From NCBI RefSeq assembly GCF_030413175.1, contig NZ_CP129212.1:3286001-3350000 (forward strand): a DNA stretch of 64,000 nt, given 5' to 3'. The notes beneath the pieces are model-generated. The model was given only the letters and a program-made list of their open reading frames with translations, was not told the origin of the DNA and did no database searches. Below are positions 29,636 to 39,446 of the stretch, piece after piece. The position numbers were made by a program, and so were the translations under genes. Source of the DNA: Bradyrhizobium roseum. GTDB lineage: Bacteria; Pseudomonadota; Alphaproteobacteria; Rhizobiales; Xanthobacteraceae. Each line of letters begins with the position of its first letter. Within the stretch, counting starts at the first letter, position 1.

Positions 29636-30439
29636 TTGTTTTTTGTTCTGTCCAAGACGCTCGGCTATTTGCTGTTGCCGACGAATTTCCTGATCGCGAT
29701 CGGGGTCGTCGGCGCCGTTCTGATGGCGACGCGCTTTGCGTCGCTCGGTCGCAAGCTGGTGATTGCGTCCGTGCTGCTTTTGGTGATCTGCGGGCTGTCG
29801 CCGCTCGGAAAGGCGTTGCTCTACCCGCTGGAACAGCGTTTTCCGCAATGGGACGTGAGCCGCGGCGCGCCTGACGGTATTATCATTCTCGGGGCATCGA
29901 TCGAACCCGATCTCTCCGTGGCGCATGGCACGCCGGTGGTGCGGGGTGCGCCCGATCGCATCATTGCCGCCGCAGCGCTGGCCAGGCGCTACCCGAACGC
30001 GCGCGTGGTCTTTTCCGGCGGCAGCGCCAATCTGATTTCGAACGATGCAAAGGAAGCCGATTTCGCCGGCGCCATCTTCGAAAGCCTCGGTGTCGACAAA
30101 TCGCGGCTGATCATGGAACGGCAATCGCGCAACACGCAGGAGAACGCCGAATTTTCCAAGGCGCTGGTTGCGCCGAAGGCAGGCGAGCGCTGGGTTCTGG
30201 TCACCTCGGCCTTTCATATGCCGCGCTCGGTCGGCCTGTTTCGAAAGGCGGGATTTGCGGTCGAGCCCTATCCCGTCGATTGGCGCGTCGGCGGACGCGA
30301 CGATATGATGACGCTCTCGCATGTCACCGTCGAGGGACTGGCGCGGACCGACCTTGCGATCCGCGAATGGATGGGCCTCATCGCCTACCGCCTGACCGGA
30401 AAGATCGATGAATTGCTGCCGGGGCCGGCGGCGAAGTAA
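29636..30439 (+). CDS. YdcF/ElyC-type DUF218 membrane protein
   Basis: A 267-residue protein with two N-terminal hydrophobic helices (about 5-28 and 33-50) and a DUF218 domain (about 75-230): DGIIILGASI, GAPDRIIAAAALARRYPNAR, FSGGSANL and ERQSRNTQENAEFSKAL. ElyC/SanA/YdcF proteins act around the cell envelope, with roles in peptidoglycan or lipid-carrier metabolism. The best start is TTG 29636 with GCGAGGC upstream; no ATG fits the first helix. Exact function unknown. Confidence 0.87.
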   Translation: MFFVLSKTLGYLLLPTNFLIAIGVVGAVLMATRFASLGRKLVIASVLLLVICGLSPLGKALLYPLEQRFPQWDVSRGAPDGIIILGASIEPDLSVAHGTPVVRGAPDRIIAAAALARRYPNARVVFSGGSANLISNDAKEADFAGAIFESLGVDKSRLIMERQSRNTQENAEFSKALVAPKAGERWVLVTSAFHMPRSVGLFRKAGFAVEPYPVDWRVGGRDDMMTLSHVTVEGLARTDLAIREWMGLIAYRLTGKIDELLPGPAAK

Positions 30440-30516
30440 GAGGTCGCAACGCCCATCGGGCCGGGTTACAATTGGCTAAGGCGCTTGTCCAATGCGCTGT
30501 TTTGGGAGTTGACGAC

Positions 30517-31302
30517 ATGCAACAACAGACACCGTCGGAAACGTTCGATCTGGCCGGCATGGTGGCCGACCTCAACAGCCTGCTTCGCCTGAAAACGACG
30601 GTGATCGGCATCAAGATGTTCGCCCGCGTCGAGGAGATGACGGCGATCCCGAAAATCCGGCGGCCCTCGGCGGTGCATACCACCGACCAGATCGTCAGCA
30701 TGGCCTCGCGGCTCGGCTGGACCGTCGGCATCACGGGTGACGATTTGGTGGGCGCGCAATGCCGCGCCGTGATCGGGCTGGCGCCGCAGGATGAAAAGTT
30801 TCTCGCCGGCGAAAACTATGTCGGGGTCTGGCACGGCACCGCGGAAGATGCCCGCAAGCGCCAGGAGGCGCTGGATGTCGTGCCGTTCGGCCGCTATCAG
30901 GCGATGGCGGTGAGCCCGCTCACCAGCGGCCGGCTCGACCCGCCGGACATCTGCCTCGTCTACGCCACGCCCGGCCAGATGATCATCCTGATCAACGGCC
31001 TGCAATATACCGGCTACAAGAAGTTCGAATGGGGTGTCGTTGGCGAAACCGCCTGCGCGGATTCCTGGGGAAGGGCGCTCAAGACCGGCGAGCCGTCGCT
31101 CTCGCTGCCGTGCTTTGCCGAGCGGCGCTATGGCGGCGTGCCTGACGAGGAGATGCTGATGGCGCTCAAGCCGGAGCATCTCGCCAAGGCGATCGTCGGC
31201 ATGAAGCAGCTTGCCAAGAACGGTTTGCGCTATCCGATCGCGCCCTATGGCATCCAGGCCGACGTGCGCGCCGGCATGGGTGTTTCGTACGCCAAGAAAT
31301 AA
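30517..31302 (+). CDS. DUF169 domain-containing protein
   Basis: A 261-residue cytoplasmic protein of the DUF169 family: LLRLKTTVIGIKMF near the start, AQCRAVIGLAPQD in the middle, ALDVVPFGRYQAMAVSPL and SLPCFAERRYGGVPDEEMLMALKPE in the C-terminal part. Conserved cysteines (about residues 86, 190 and 203) may bind a metal, but no standard motif is complete. ATG 30517 has a GGGAG ribosome-binding site. Function unknown. Confidence 0.85.
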   Translation: MQQQTPSETFDLAGMVADLNSLLRLKTTVIGIKMFARVEEMTAIPKIRRPSAVHTTDQIVSMASRLGWTVGITGDDLVGAQCRAVIGLAPQDEKFLAGENYVGVWHGTAEDARKRQEALDVVPFGRYQAMAVSPLTSGRLDPPDICLVYATPGQMIILINGLQYTGYKKFEWGVVGETACADSWGRALKTGEPSLSLPCFAERRYGGVPDEEMLMALKPEHLAKAIVGMKQLAKNGLRYPIAPYGIQADVRAGMGVSYAKK

Positions 31303-31320
31303 GTTCAAAACGGATTGCGT

Positions 31321-31446
31321 CGTCATTGCGAGGAGCGTAGCGACGAAGCAATCCATTCTTCCTTCTTTTCCGCGGCGAGATGGATTGCTTTGCGGAGCCT
31401 GTCACCCGGCGGCACTTCGCGCCGACCGGGTGGCTCGCAATGATGG
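31321..31446. repeat. Dispersed palindromic repeat, family B, copy 1
   Basis: The ends are inverted: CGTCATTGCGAG on the left and CTCGCAATGATGG on the right. Inside, GAAGCAATCCAT has its inverse ATGGATTGCTT. Related to the element at 60575. It lies between the DUF169 gene and the next plus-strand gene, with no coding content. Confidence 0.8.
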
Positions 31447-31479
31447 AAGAATAAGTGATCACCTGAAGGAAACCAGTCT

Positions 31480-32658
31480 ATGTCTTCGTCGAAATTCGAC
31501 ATCGTCGTCTACGGCGCCACCGGTTTCACCGGGCAGCTCGTCGCCGAATATCTCGCCGCGCATTACAAGGGCGACACGAGCCTGAAATGGGCCATGGCCG
31601 GGCGCAGCAAGGACAAGCTCGCCGCCGTTCGTGACGCGATCGGCGCGCCGGCGGACACGCCGCTGATCGTGGCCGATGCGGCCGATCCGGCATCGTTGAA
31701 GGCGATGGTCGATCAGACGAAGTCGGTGATCTCGACGGTCGGCCCCTATCAGTTCTACGGTAACGAACTGCTGGCGGCTTGCGTGGCCTCCGGCACCGAC
31801 TATTTCGATCTCTGCGGCGAGCCGCTGTGGATGCGGCAGATGATCGACAAGCATGAGGCGGCAGCGAAGGCGAGCGGCGCCCGCATCATTTTCTCGTGCG
31901 GGTTCGATTCGGTGCCGTTCGAACTCGGCGCTTTTTTCGTGCAGGAGGAAGCGAAACGGGTGTTCGGTGCGCCGGCGTCCCGCGTCAAGGGCCGTGTGCG
32001 CGACATGCGCGGCACGCTGTCCGGCGGCACCGCGGCGAGCGCCAAGGCGACGTTCGAGGCAGTCGCCAAGGATCTCAGCCTCGTGGCGATCCTCAAGGAT
32101 GCGTTCGCGCTGACGCCCGGCTTCAAGGGGCCGAAGCAGCCGCCGGGCAGCAAGCCGCTCTACGAGCAAGACCTGAAGTCCTGGGCAGCCCCCTTCATGA
32201 TGGCGCTCATCAACACCCGTAACGTGCATCGCTCGAACATGCTGATGGGATTTCCCTATGGAAAAGAGTTCGTCTACGACGAGATGGTGCTGACAGGCGA
32301 CGGCGAAAGGGGCGAGGCCAACACCAAACTCGTGATGGCCGCCAACACCGAAAAGACCGGACCCGATGCGCCGAAGCCGGGCGAAGGACCGTCAAAGGAG
32401 GAGCGCGAGAACGGGCGCTACGATCTGCTCTATGTCGCGATTGCGCCCGACGGCCGGCAGGTCCGCGCCGCGGTGAAGGGCGACCGCGATCCCGGCTATG
32501 GCTCGACCTCGAAGATGATATCAGAGTGTGCCATCTGCCTGCTGCGCGATACGCCCGACGTGCCGGCGGGAATCTGGACGCCGGGGGCCGCGATGCAGGA
32601 CAGACTGATCAAGCGCCTCGTCGATCACGCGGGATTGACGTTCACGGTGGAGAAGTAG
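31480..32658 (+). CDS. Saccharopine dehydrogenase-like NAD(P)-binding protein (trans-acting enoyl reductase type)
   Basis: A 392-residue protein with a Rossmann domain VVYGATGFTGQLVAEYL (11-27), WAMAGRS, and VISTVGPYQFYG followed by TDYFDLCGE, the pattern of saccharopine-dehydrogenase-like oxidoreductases. This group includes trans-acting enoyl reductases of lipid synthesis in mycobacteria, whereas true saccharopine dehydrogenase activity is unlikely. Its last 17 bases overlap the convergent Wzy-like gene. Substrate unknown. Confidence 0.85.
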   Translation: MSSSKFDIVVYGATGFTGQLVAEYLAAHYKGDTSLKWAMAGRSKDKLAAVRDAIGAPADTPLIVADAADPASLKAMVDQTKSVISTVGPYQFYGNELLAACVASGTDYFDLCGEPLWMRQMIDKHEAAAKASGARIIFSCGFDSVPFELGAFFVQEEAKRVFGAPASRVKGRVRDMRGTLSGGTAASAKATFEAVAKDLSLVAILKDAFALTPGFKGPKQPPGSKPLYEQDLKSWAAPFMMALINTRNVHRSNMLMGFPYGKEFVYDEMVLTGDGERGEANTKLVMAANTEKTGPDAPKPGEGPSKEERENGRYDLLYVAIAPDGRQVRAAVKGDRDPGYGSTSKMISECAICLLRDTPDVPAGIWTPGAAMQDRLIKRLVDHAGLTFTVEK

Positions 32659-33931
32659 CTCCCCAGGTGGCTTTCGCAGGCGCCGTGGGCGCGGGCGCGG
32701 CGCCCGCCTTCCACCGTTCAGCGGCAACGAACATGCCCCACATGGTGCCGAGCATCATCCAGAAGTGGCGCCAATGGTCGGTGTCGATGATAAAGCTCTC
32801 GCCGACGGTGCCGACGAAAGCGGTGAAGATCGCGATATAGGCCGGCTGCCACGGTACGCGGACAAAGATATAGCGGAACCCGGTCAGCACGGTGACGAAG
32901 ACGAGCGCCGGGTAGCAGACGCCGGCGAGCCAGCCGCCCGACATGAATGCGTTCAAATAGGAATTGTGGGTATCTTCCGGGAAGAAGCGGTTGAACTGCA
33001 GCGGTCCGATGCCGAGCGGCAGTCCGAGCGCCATCTCCGCGCCGAGAACATGTCGGCCGAACCGGCCGAAGCGGCCGGTGTCGTAACTCTGGTCGAAGCT
33101 GGCGCGCTGCTTGAACAGGTCCGCCACCGAGCTCAGCGACAATAGTACCGCGACGAGCGCGGCCGCCAGAACGACGGCAACGATCGCGGTGATGATGATG
33201 CGTGAGCGCTGCGCCTGTGAGCGACCGGTCAACACCATCAACACGAGCATGAAGCCGGAAACGACGATCAATTGGCCCCACGCCGCGCGCGAGAACGACA
33301 GCAGGATGGCCAGCGAGATGATGCCGAAGGCGATCGCGCTGCGGAGCGACCTGCCGAACCGGTCGGTGACGACGCTTTGCAGCGCGAGCACCGCCGGCAG
33401 AATCAGGAACGCGCCGAGCACGTTCGGGTCCTTGAACGTGCCGCGGGCGCGGTCATACAGCGTCAGCAGATCGCGCCCGCCCGGAACGAGGTTGAAATAG
33501 CCGGCAATGCCCGCGAGCGAGGCAATCACCCCGCCGACGACGAGACCGCGCCGGAGCATGTCGAGCCGGGCGGCGGTATCCTCCGAGATCACCATGGCGA
33601 ACAACACGACTGATATCGCCATGTACCAGGACGTCATGATCCAGTTCGGCACGCTGGGTCGGTCGAACACGGCGACTGAGCTGATGGTGTAGCCGATATT
33701 GATCAGGAACAGCAGCAGAAGCAGCGGAACGAATACCAGCCGCATCCGCAGGCCCGTCGCGAAAAAGATCACGGTGGCCAGCAGCGTGACGATCTCGTAG
33801 GGCGATGGTTCGATGAAGACGATGGCGATCGATGCGCCGGCGAGCCACACCAGCGCGCGCTGCAAGGCCAGCACGCCGGGGGCCGCCGTCGCAGGCGCGT
33901 GGAAATTCCCGGCTGTTGCCGCATACGCCAT
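32642..33931 (-). CDS. O-antigen ligase/polymerase (Wzy-like) membrane protein
   Basis: A 429-residue multi-spanning protein (about 10-12 helices) of the Wzy/WaaL family that joins polysaccharide repeat units on undecaprenyl diphosphate at the periplasmic face. Helices start from LVWLAGASIAIVFI; SRAAWGQLIVVSGF and the large loop ending in EDTHNSYLNAFMSGGWLAG are typical. ATG 33931 is preferred; a TTG at 33946 is also in frame. It lies 50 bases after the WbaP-like gene and is probably the last gene of a three-gene operon. It would polymerise the exopolysaccharide of this locus. Confidence 0.87.
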   Translation of the reverse strand: MAYAATAGNFHAPATAAPGVLALQRALVWLAGASIAIVFIEPSPYEIVTLLATVIFFATGLRMRLVFVPLLLLLFLINIGYTISSVAVFDRPSVPNWIMTSWYMAISVVLFAMVISEDTAARLDMLRRGLVVGGVIASLAGIAGYFNLVPGGRDLLTLYDRARGTFKDPNVLGAFLILPAVLALQSVVTDRFGRSLRSAIAFGIISLAILLSFSRAAWGQLIVVSGFMLVLMVLTGRSQAQRSRIIITAIVAVVLAAALVAVLLSLSSVADLFKQRASFDQSYDTGRFGRFGRHVLGAEMALGLPLGIGPLQFNRFFPEDTHNSYLNAFMSGGWLAGVCYPALVFVTVLTGFRYIFVRVPWQPAYIAIFTAFVGTVGESFIIDTDHWRHFWMMLGTMWGMFVAAERWKAGAAPAPTAPAKATWGATSPP

Positions 33932-33981
33932 TACATACTCACGCAACTCAACTAACTAAGACGCAGAATGACGGCGAGGTC

Positions 33982-35532
33982 TCAATACGCGTTCTCGCTC
34001 TTGGTGATCAGCGCCACCGGCGTCTTGAGCAGGATGTAAAGGTCGAACAACACCGACCAGTTCTCGATGTAATAGAGATCGAACTCGACGCGCTTCTGGA
34101 TCTTCTCGTCGGTGTCGACTTCGCCGCGCCAGCCGTTGATCTGCGCCCAGCCGGTGATGCCCGGCTTGACGCGGTGACGCGCGAAGTAGCCGTCGACGGC
34201 CTCGTCGTACAGCCGGCTCTGCAGCTTGCTCTGCACGGCATGCGGGCGCGGGCCGACCAGCGAGAGGTTGCTCTTGAACACGACGTTGAACAGCTGCGGC
34301 AATTCGTCGAGGCTGGTCTTGCGGATGAAGCGCCCGACGCGGGTGACGCGCGCGTCGTTCTTCGTCACCATCTTGGCGGCGGCCGGATCGGCCAGATGGT
34401 GATACATGGAGCGGAATTTGAGGACGTCGATGCGCTCGTTGTTGAAGCCGAACCGCTTCTGGCGGAACAGCACCGGCCCCGGACTGTCGAGCTTGACCGC
34501 GAGCGCGACCAGCCCCATCACCGGCAATGCCAGCACCAGGATCGCGAAGCCGACGACGTGGTCGAACAGCCACTTCATCACCAGGTCCCAGTCGGTGATC
34601 GGCGCCTCGAATACGTCGAGTGTCGGCACCTGGCCGAGATAGGAATAGGAGCGGGGACGGAAACGCAACTTGTTGGTATGGGCCGAAAGCCGGATGTCGA
34701 CCGGCAGCACCCACAGCTTTTTGAGCATTTCGAGGATGCGGGTCTCGGCCGAGATCGGCAGCGCAAACAGCACGAGGTCGATACGGGTGCGGCGCGCCAG
34801 TTCGACGATGTCGTCGACCTTGCCGAGCTTGGGGCTGCCGGCGCAGGTATCCATGGCGCGGTCGTCGTTGCGGTCGTCGAACACCCCGAGCACCTTGATA
34901 TCGGAATCATCCTGGATCTGGAGCGCCCGGACCAGATCTTCGCCGTTCTCGTCAGCGCCCACGATGATGGTGCGGCGATCGAGCTTGCCCTGACGGGCCC
35001 AGCCGCGCACCAGCGAGCGCAAAAACAGCCGCCCGGTCACCAGCGCGGCAAGGCCCGAGAAGAAAAACGCCGTGAGCCAGAGCCGCGAGATTTCGCTGCC
35101 GAGCTTGGCGATGAAGGATGCGCCGATGAACAGCAGGAACACCAAAGCCCAGGACGAGATTAACCGGGTGATCTGTCGCAGATGGCCGCGGAACAACTGC
35201 ACCTGGTAGAGATCGGCGGCCTGGAAGCAGATCACGGCTGTCGCGGCCATGCCGATGATTGCTGCGAGGAACTCCCAGGCAAAGCCGCTGATCGGGACGA
35301 CATATCCGAAATAGAGCGCGATTCCGATCGCGGAGAGAACAACAAAGTCGATGACGCGGACCACGCCTGCGATCACGATCGGCGAGTAGGCGCGGCCGAC
35401 CTTCTGGCTGCTGACGGCGATGGCGGCCGGCGTAAGCCGGCGGCGCCGTTCGAGCGGCGGGTGACCGGCGGTGGCGGTCATCGCGGCCGTCGCCGCGGCA
35501 TCGAGCATCGAGCGTGCGTTAATCGGTTCCAC
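33982..35532 (-). CDS. Undecaprenyl-phosphate sugar phosphotransferase (WbaP/HfsE-like)
   Basis: Starts exopolysaccharide synthesis by moving a sugar-1-phosphate to undecaprenyl phosphate. About 516 residues: four or five N-terminal helices (50-170), a CoA-binding-like cytosolic domain ([18 protein letters not shown]), then a catalytic bacterial sugar transferase domain with a membrane hairpin and [30 protein letters not shown] and [16 protein letters not shown]. The start is uncertain: GTG 35532, ATG 35511 and GTG 35595 are in frame. The sugar is likely glucose or galactose by family, not provable here. Confidence 0.92.
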   Translation of the reverse strand: MEPINARSMLDAAATAAMTATAGHPPLERRRRLTPAAIAVSSQKVGRAYSPIVIAGVVRVIDFVVLSAIGIALYFGYVVPISGFAWEFLAAIIGMAATAVICFQAADLYQVQLFRGHLRQITRLISSWALVFLLFIGASFIAKLGSEISRLWLTAFFFSGLAALVTGRLFLRSLVRGWARQGKLDRRTIIVGADENGEDLVRALQIQDDSDIKVLGVFDDRNDDRAMDTCAGSPKLGKVDDIVELARRTRIDLVLFALPISAETRILEMLKKLWVLPVDIRLSAHTNKLRFRPRSYSYLGQVPTLDVFEAPITDWDLVMKWLFDHVVGFAILVLALPVMGLVALAVKLDSPGPVLFRQKRFGFNNERIDVLKFRSMYHHLADPAAAKMVTKNDARVTRVGRFIRKTSLDELPQLFNVVFKSNLSLVGPRPHAVQSKLQSRLYDEAVDGYFARHRVKPGITGWAQINGWRGEVDTDEKIQKRVEFDLYYIENWSVLFDLYILLKTPVALITKSENAY

Positions 35533-35647
35533 TTGTCCACGTCCGTTCTGGAAGCAAGCACAGAGGAGCGTGCCTGCCGGTGCGGAATTCCCCACACCAC
35601 GGCTTAAGTGACAAATCGGAAGAAACGGTTACGGCGGTAACGTACGG

Positions 35648-36781
35648 TTAACGATTTCCAAACGCCTCGCGGTAGCCGGCAAACACGCCTTCGACCATCG
35701 CCTTCTGCGAGAAATGCATGAAGATTCGCTCGCGCAACGATTTCGCGCGCTCTCGCGTTGCGGCCGCATCCTTCAGTGCGGCTTCGATGGCATCGGCCAT
35801 TGCAGCGGTGTTACCAGGCGCAAACAGGGCGTCGCCATGCTCACCGAAAATCTCGGGGATGCCGCCGACCTTGGCGGCGATCATGGGAATGCCGGCCGCC
35901 GCCGCCTCGATCACGACATAGGGCATCGAGTCTCCACGGGAAGGAACCACCAGCAGCGAGCCCTTGGAGAAGCCGTAGCGCGCCTTGACGTGGCCGATGA
36001 ACCGCACGGCCTCGCCGAGGCCGAGCCGTTCCACCTGGGCTTTGAGGCTTGCGCTTTCCTCGCCGTCGCCGGCGAGCGTCAGCGTCACCGGATGTCCGGC
36101 GGCGCGCAGCTTGGCCACTGCGTCGATCAGGAGGTCGGCGCCCTTGATGTGGCGGAACTCGCCGACGTAGATCAGGTCGGTGGCATCATCAGCCTTCACG
36201 ACCGGATCGAATTCGGCTGCGGTGACGCCGTTGAAGACGCATTTTACCAGGCCCTTCGGGGTGCCGATGGTGCGCTGATAGGTATCGCGCGCAAACGCGC
36301 TTTCGAACAGGAACAGGTCGGTATCGTTCATCAGTGCGCGTTCGACGCGGGCGTAGATGTTACCTTTCACTGTCGACAGCGGATAGTGCAGCGATCCGCC
36401 ATGCGGGGTGTAGACCCGGATGCGGTCGCGACTGGCGGTCCTGAAGCGCATGAAGGTGCCTGCCTTGGCGCCGTGGCCGTGCAGCACGTCGGGCTTCAGT
36501 TCGCGGATCATGCGCTGGAAGCGGGCCCACACCAGCAAGTCGGTCGGGAGCGGTTCGCGACGGATCGCCGTGCGATGGACGCCGAGCTTGAGGCGCGGGG
36601 CGATTTCCGCCAGCGCCTGCTCGGCGCGCTCGCCGCCGGTGAGGCTGTCGGCGATGATGCCGACGTGATGGCCGCGATCGGCCTGGCCGTTGGCGAGATC
36701 GAGGATGTGACGAAAGATGCCGCCGACAGGCGCGCGCGTGGCGTGCAGGATCCGAAGCGGCTGACCGTCGACAAAAGGCAT
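35648..36781 (-). CDS. Glycosyltransferase family 4
   Basis: A 377-residue GT-B fold enzyme adding a sugar to the lipid-linked repeat unit at the cytosolic face. N-terminal LRILHATRAPVGGIFRHILD and YTPHGGSLHY; C-terminal donor-binding domain with LIYVGEFRHIKGADLLIDA and the EX7E-type segment EAAAAGIPMIAAKVGGIPEI. It precedes the WbaP-like gene by 115 bases on the same strand, first of the minus-strand operon, and is divergent from the Wzc-like gene. Confidence 0.92.
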   Translation of the reverse strand: MPFVDGQPLRILHATRAPVGGIFRHILDLANGQADRGHHVGIIADSLTGGERAEQALAEIAPRLKLGVHRTAIRREPLPTDLLVWARFQRMIRELKPDVLHGHGAKAGTFMRFRTASRDRIRVYTPHGGSLHYPLSTVKGNIYARVERALMNDTDLFLFESAFARDTYQRTIGTPKGLVKCVFNGVTAAEFDPVVKADDATDLIYVGEFRHIKGADLLIDAVAKLRAAGHPVTLTLAGDGEESASLKAQVERLGLGEAVRFIGHVKARYGFSKGSLLVVPSRGDSMPYVVIEAAAAGIPMIAAKVGGIPEIFGEHGDALFAPGNTAAMADAIEAALKDAAATRERAKSLRERIFMHFSQKAMVEGVFAGYREAFGNR

Positions 36782-37043
36782 GATTCAAAACCAGCGTGGG
36801 CCGGCGGAGAAGGGCGCAGCAACCAGACGTAAGTTGGAGGAGAGTGCGCCTTGCATCGCGGGAATCCCGAAAATCTTGCCGCCAGATTAAGGCCTTCGAT
36901 GGTTAACAAAAAGTGACGGTACACCAACGGCCGGTCCTCAGGGCCAGCAAAAATGGGGCGAATTAACTCAGCGGCAACCATAATCAAGTGTACTCGCTCC
37001 CGGGTTTGGGTGGACCGGCAGTTGGCGTCCGCGGGAGTGTGCG
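36782..37043. promoter_or_regulatory. Divergent promoter region between the glycosyltransferase and Wzc-like genes
   Basis: 262 bases that must drive both arms of the polysaccharide locus. An AT-richer part with TTAAG and GGTTAACAAAAAG lies at about 36888-36913. No CtrA box (TTAA-N7-TTAA) with correct spacing is present, though two TTAA halves 12 bases apart occur. The right end carries the GGGAG ribosome-binding site of the Wzc-like gene. Confidence 0.45.
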
Positions 37044-39320
37044 ATGCGTTTGGCGTTCTGGCGAGCAGGCAAGGACGAGCCGGTGGTGCAGCGGGCGGTG
37101 GTCGGGCCCGCGCCCTTGGCTTCGAAGCCCGTCGCCACCCCTTCGGTTGCCGCCTTATCCGGCGATCTCGATCTGCGGGCGCTCGGCCATGCGCTGATGC
37201 GCAAGCGGGGCTGGATCATCGTCCCGACGGTGTTGGCCCTGGTGGGATCGCTCACCGCGGTCAACATGATCACGCCGCGCTATAAATCCGAAGCGCGCAT
37301 TCTGGTCGACGGGCGCGAGAACGTGTTCCTGCGGCCCAATGGCGAACGTGGCGAGGAACGCAGTGCGCTCGACGCCGAAGCCGTCACCAGCCAGGTGCAA
37401 CTGGTGCAGTCGCGCGATCTCGCTCGCGAAATCATCAGGAAGAACAGGCTCGCCGAACTTCCGGAATTCGACCCCGTTTTGCGTGGTTCGTCGCCGATCA
37501 AGTCGTTGCTGGCCTTGATCGGCATCGGGCGCGATCCGTTTTCGCTCACCCCGGAAGAGCGCGTGCTGGAGGCCTATTACGAGCGCTTCACGGCCTATGC
37601 GGTCGACAAGTCCCGCGTCATCGTTATCGAATTCCAGTCGCGCGATCCCGATCTGGCCGTCCGCGTCGCCAACTCGATTGCGGAAGGTTATCTGGTGCTG
37701 CAGCAGGACGCGCGGCAGGATCAGGCAAAGGACGCTGTCAAGTTTTATACCCGCAGGATCGACGAGTTGCGCCAGGAGGTTTCGGAGGCCGAATCGCGTG
37801 TCGAGGAGTTTCGTTCCAAGTCGAGCCTGTTCGTCGGCACCAACAACACGACGCTGTCCAACCAGCAGATGGGCGAGCTCAACACCCAGCTCATCAACGC
37901 GCGCGCACTGAAAGCGGACGCGGAAACCAAGGCGCGGCTGATCAAGCAGATGCTCGATACCGGCAGGCCGATCGAAGCTTCCGAAATTCTCAATTCAGAG
38001 CGGATCCGCGGATTGTCGGAGCGGCGCGCCACGCTGCGCAGCCAGCTTGCCGAACAATCTTCCACACTGCTTGGCGGCCATCCCCGTATCAAGGAATTGA
38101 AGGCGCAACTCGTAGATATCGATCGGCAGTTGCGCGAGGAAGCGGGCATTGTGTCCGGCTCGCTGGAGAACGAGGCGCGCCTTGCCAGCGGCCGGGTCGA
38201 AAGTGCCGTGGCAAGCCTCGAACAGTCGAAGCGACAGGCGTCCTCGAACAATGGCCAGGACGTTCAGCTCCGCGCGCTCGAGCGCGATGCCAAGGCCAAG
38301 CGTGACCAGCTGGAGTCCTTTCTTGCCAAGAATCGCGACGCGAGCGCGCGTGAAAACCTCGAGGCGACGCCGACCGACGGCCGCATCATCTCGCGCGCTA
38401 CTGTTTCGAACACCCCGGCCTATCCGAAGAAGCTGCCGATCGTGCTGATCGCGACGCTGGCGACCTTGCTGCTCACCTCGGGCATGATTGCGACCAGCGA
38501 GTTGTTGCGCATGACCGCCCCACCGGTGCGCGACGCGATTACGCCGGAAGTTGCGTTTCAGGCCGCAGCGGTTTCCATTCCGGTCACGCTGCAGGAACCA
38601 GTAAAACCGGTGCCGGCGCCGGCGATCGCGCCCGAGCTTCCGGTCGCGTTGGCGGTCGAACATGAGGAGCCGGAACTCATCGCGCCCGCGGCAGAAGCGC
38701 CCCGGATGGATCTCGCGCTGGAAACCATTGAAGTCGAGCGACTGGCCGAGAGGTTGCGCGATGCAGGCGCACGCAAGGTTTCCGTGCTGGGCACGGCATC
38801 GGGCGACAGCATCACGCTGACCGTGCTGACGCTGGCGCGGCTGATGGCGCGGCAGGCGAAAGTCGTGGTCGTCGATCTCGTGGGGTCGTCGCCGACGATT
38901 GCCGCGATATCGTCCGATCCGGTTGCGCCCGGCCTTGCCGAGCTGATGGAAGGGCAGGCGTCGTTTTCGCAAATCATCACAAAGGACCGGCGGTCGCGCG
39001 TTCATCTCGTCAGCGCCGGACGTCCCGGTTTTGACCGCGCGCACCTCCAGTCGCCACGATTGACGCTCGCGATCGACGCGCTGCAGCGGGTCTATGATCA
39101 TGTGCTTTTGGATGCCGGCGCGGCCTCCGACCTGCCGGCCGAACTGCTGATGTCGCAGGCGCTGGCGGTGGTCGTTCCCGAAGCCTCGATGCCGCAGGAC
39201 GCGCGCGACGTGATGTGCGACCAGCTCAGGGCGGTCGGCTTCTCCGAGGTGACGATGCTGAGCCGGCCGTGCGAGGCGTCGGATGCCGTCGAACTGAGCC
39301 CACGATTCGTGGCGGCGTGA
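37044..39320 (+). CDS. Wzc/GumC-type chain-length protein with degenerate kinase domain
   Basis: A 758-residue inner-membrane polysaccharide co-polymerase. The Wzz domain starts near 42; helices at about 56-76 and 464-483; a long periplasmic coiled coil (225-435); the PxxP-like region is TPAYPKKLP (457-465). A Pro/Ala/Glu linker (500-560) leads to a BY-kinase-like domain (577-750). Its Walker A position reads GTASGDSITLT (583-593), lacking GK(S/T); the A' motif is VVVVDLVGSSP; a Walker B-like HVLLDAG remains; there is no C-terminal tyrosine cluster. It probably regulates chain length and export without kinase activity. Confidence 0.88.
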   Translation: MRLAFWRAGKDEPVVQRAVVGPAPLASKPVATPSVAALSGDLDLRALGHALMRKRGWIIVPTVLALVGSLTAVNMITPRYKSEARILVDGRENVFLRPNGERGEERSALDAEAVTSQVQLVQSRDLAREIIRKNRLAELPEFDPVLRGSSPIKSLLALIGIGRDPFSLTPEERVLEAYYERFTAYAVDKSRVIVIEFQSRDPDLAVRVANSIAEGYLVLQQDARQDQAKDAVKFYTRRIDELRQEVSEAESRVEEFRSKSSLFVGTNNTTLSNQQMGELNTQLINARALKADAETKARLIKQMLDTGRPIEASEILNSERIRGLSERRATLRSQLAEQSSTLLGGHPRIKELKAQLVDIDRQLREEAGIVSGSLENEARLASGRVESAVASLEQSKRQASSNNGQDVQLRALERDAKAKRDQLESFLAKNRDASARENLEATPTDGRIISRATVSNTPAYPKKLPIVLIATLATLLLTSGMIATSELLRMTAPPVRDAITPEVAFQAAAVSIPVTLQEPVKPVPAPAIAPELPVALAVEHEEPELIAPAAEAPRMDLALETIEVERLAERLRDAGARKVSVLGTASGDSITLTVLTLARLMARQAKVVVVDLVGSSPTIAAISSDPVAPGLAELMEGQASFSQIITKDRRSRVHLVSAGRPGFDRAHLQSPRLTLAIDALQRVYDHVLLDAGAASDLPAELLMSQALAVVVPEASMPQDARDVMCDQLRAVGFSEVTMLSRPCEASDAVELSPRFVAA

Positions 39321-39330
39321 CCGTACCAAA

Positions 39331-39433
39331 CCCTCATGGTGAGGAGGCGCGCGAGCGCCGTCTCGAACCATGCGGCCCCGCTCGTGCCATTCATCCTTCG
39401 AGACGACCGCTGCGCGGTCTCGTCAGGATGAGG
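39331..39433. repeat. Dispersed palindromic repeat, family A, copy 2
   Basis: About 103 bases beginning CCCTCATGGTGAGGAGGCGC and ending GTCTCGTCAGGATGAGG, with CGTCTCGAACCATG and CATCCTTCGAGACG inside. The two ends are inverted copies and the whole can fold into a long imperfect hairpin. It lies between the convergent Wzc-like and GNAT genes, where it could also end transcription from either side. Confidence 0.85.
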
Positions 39434-39446
39434 TCCAAAGCCAAGC

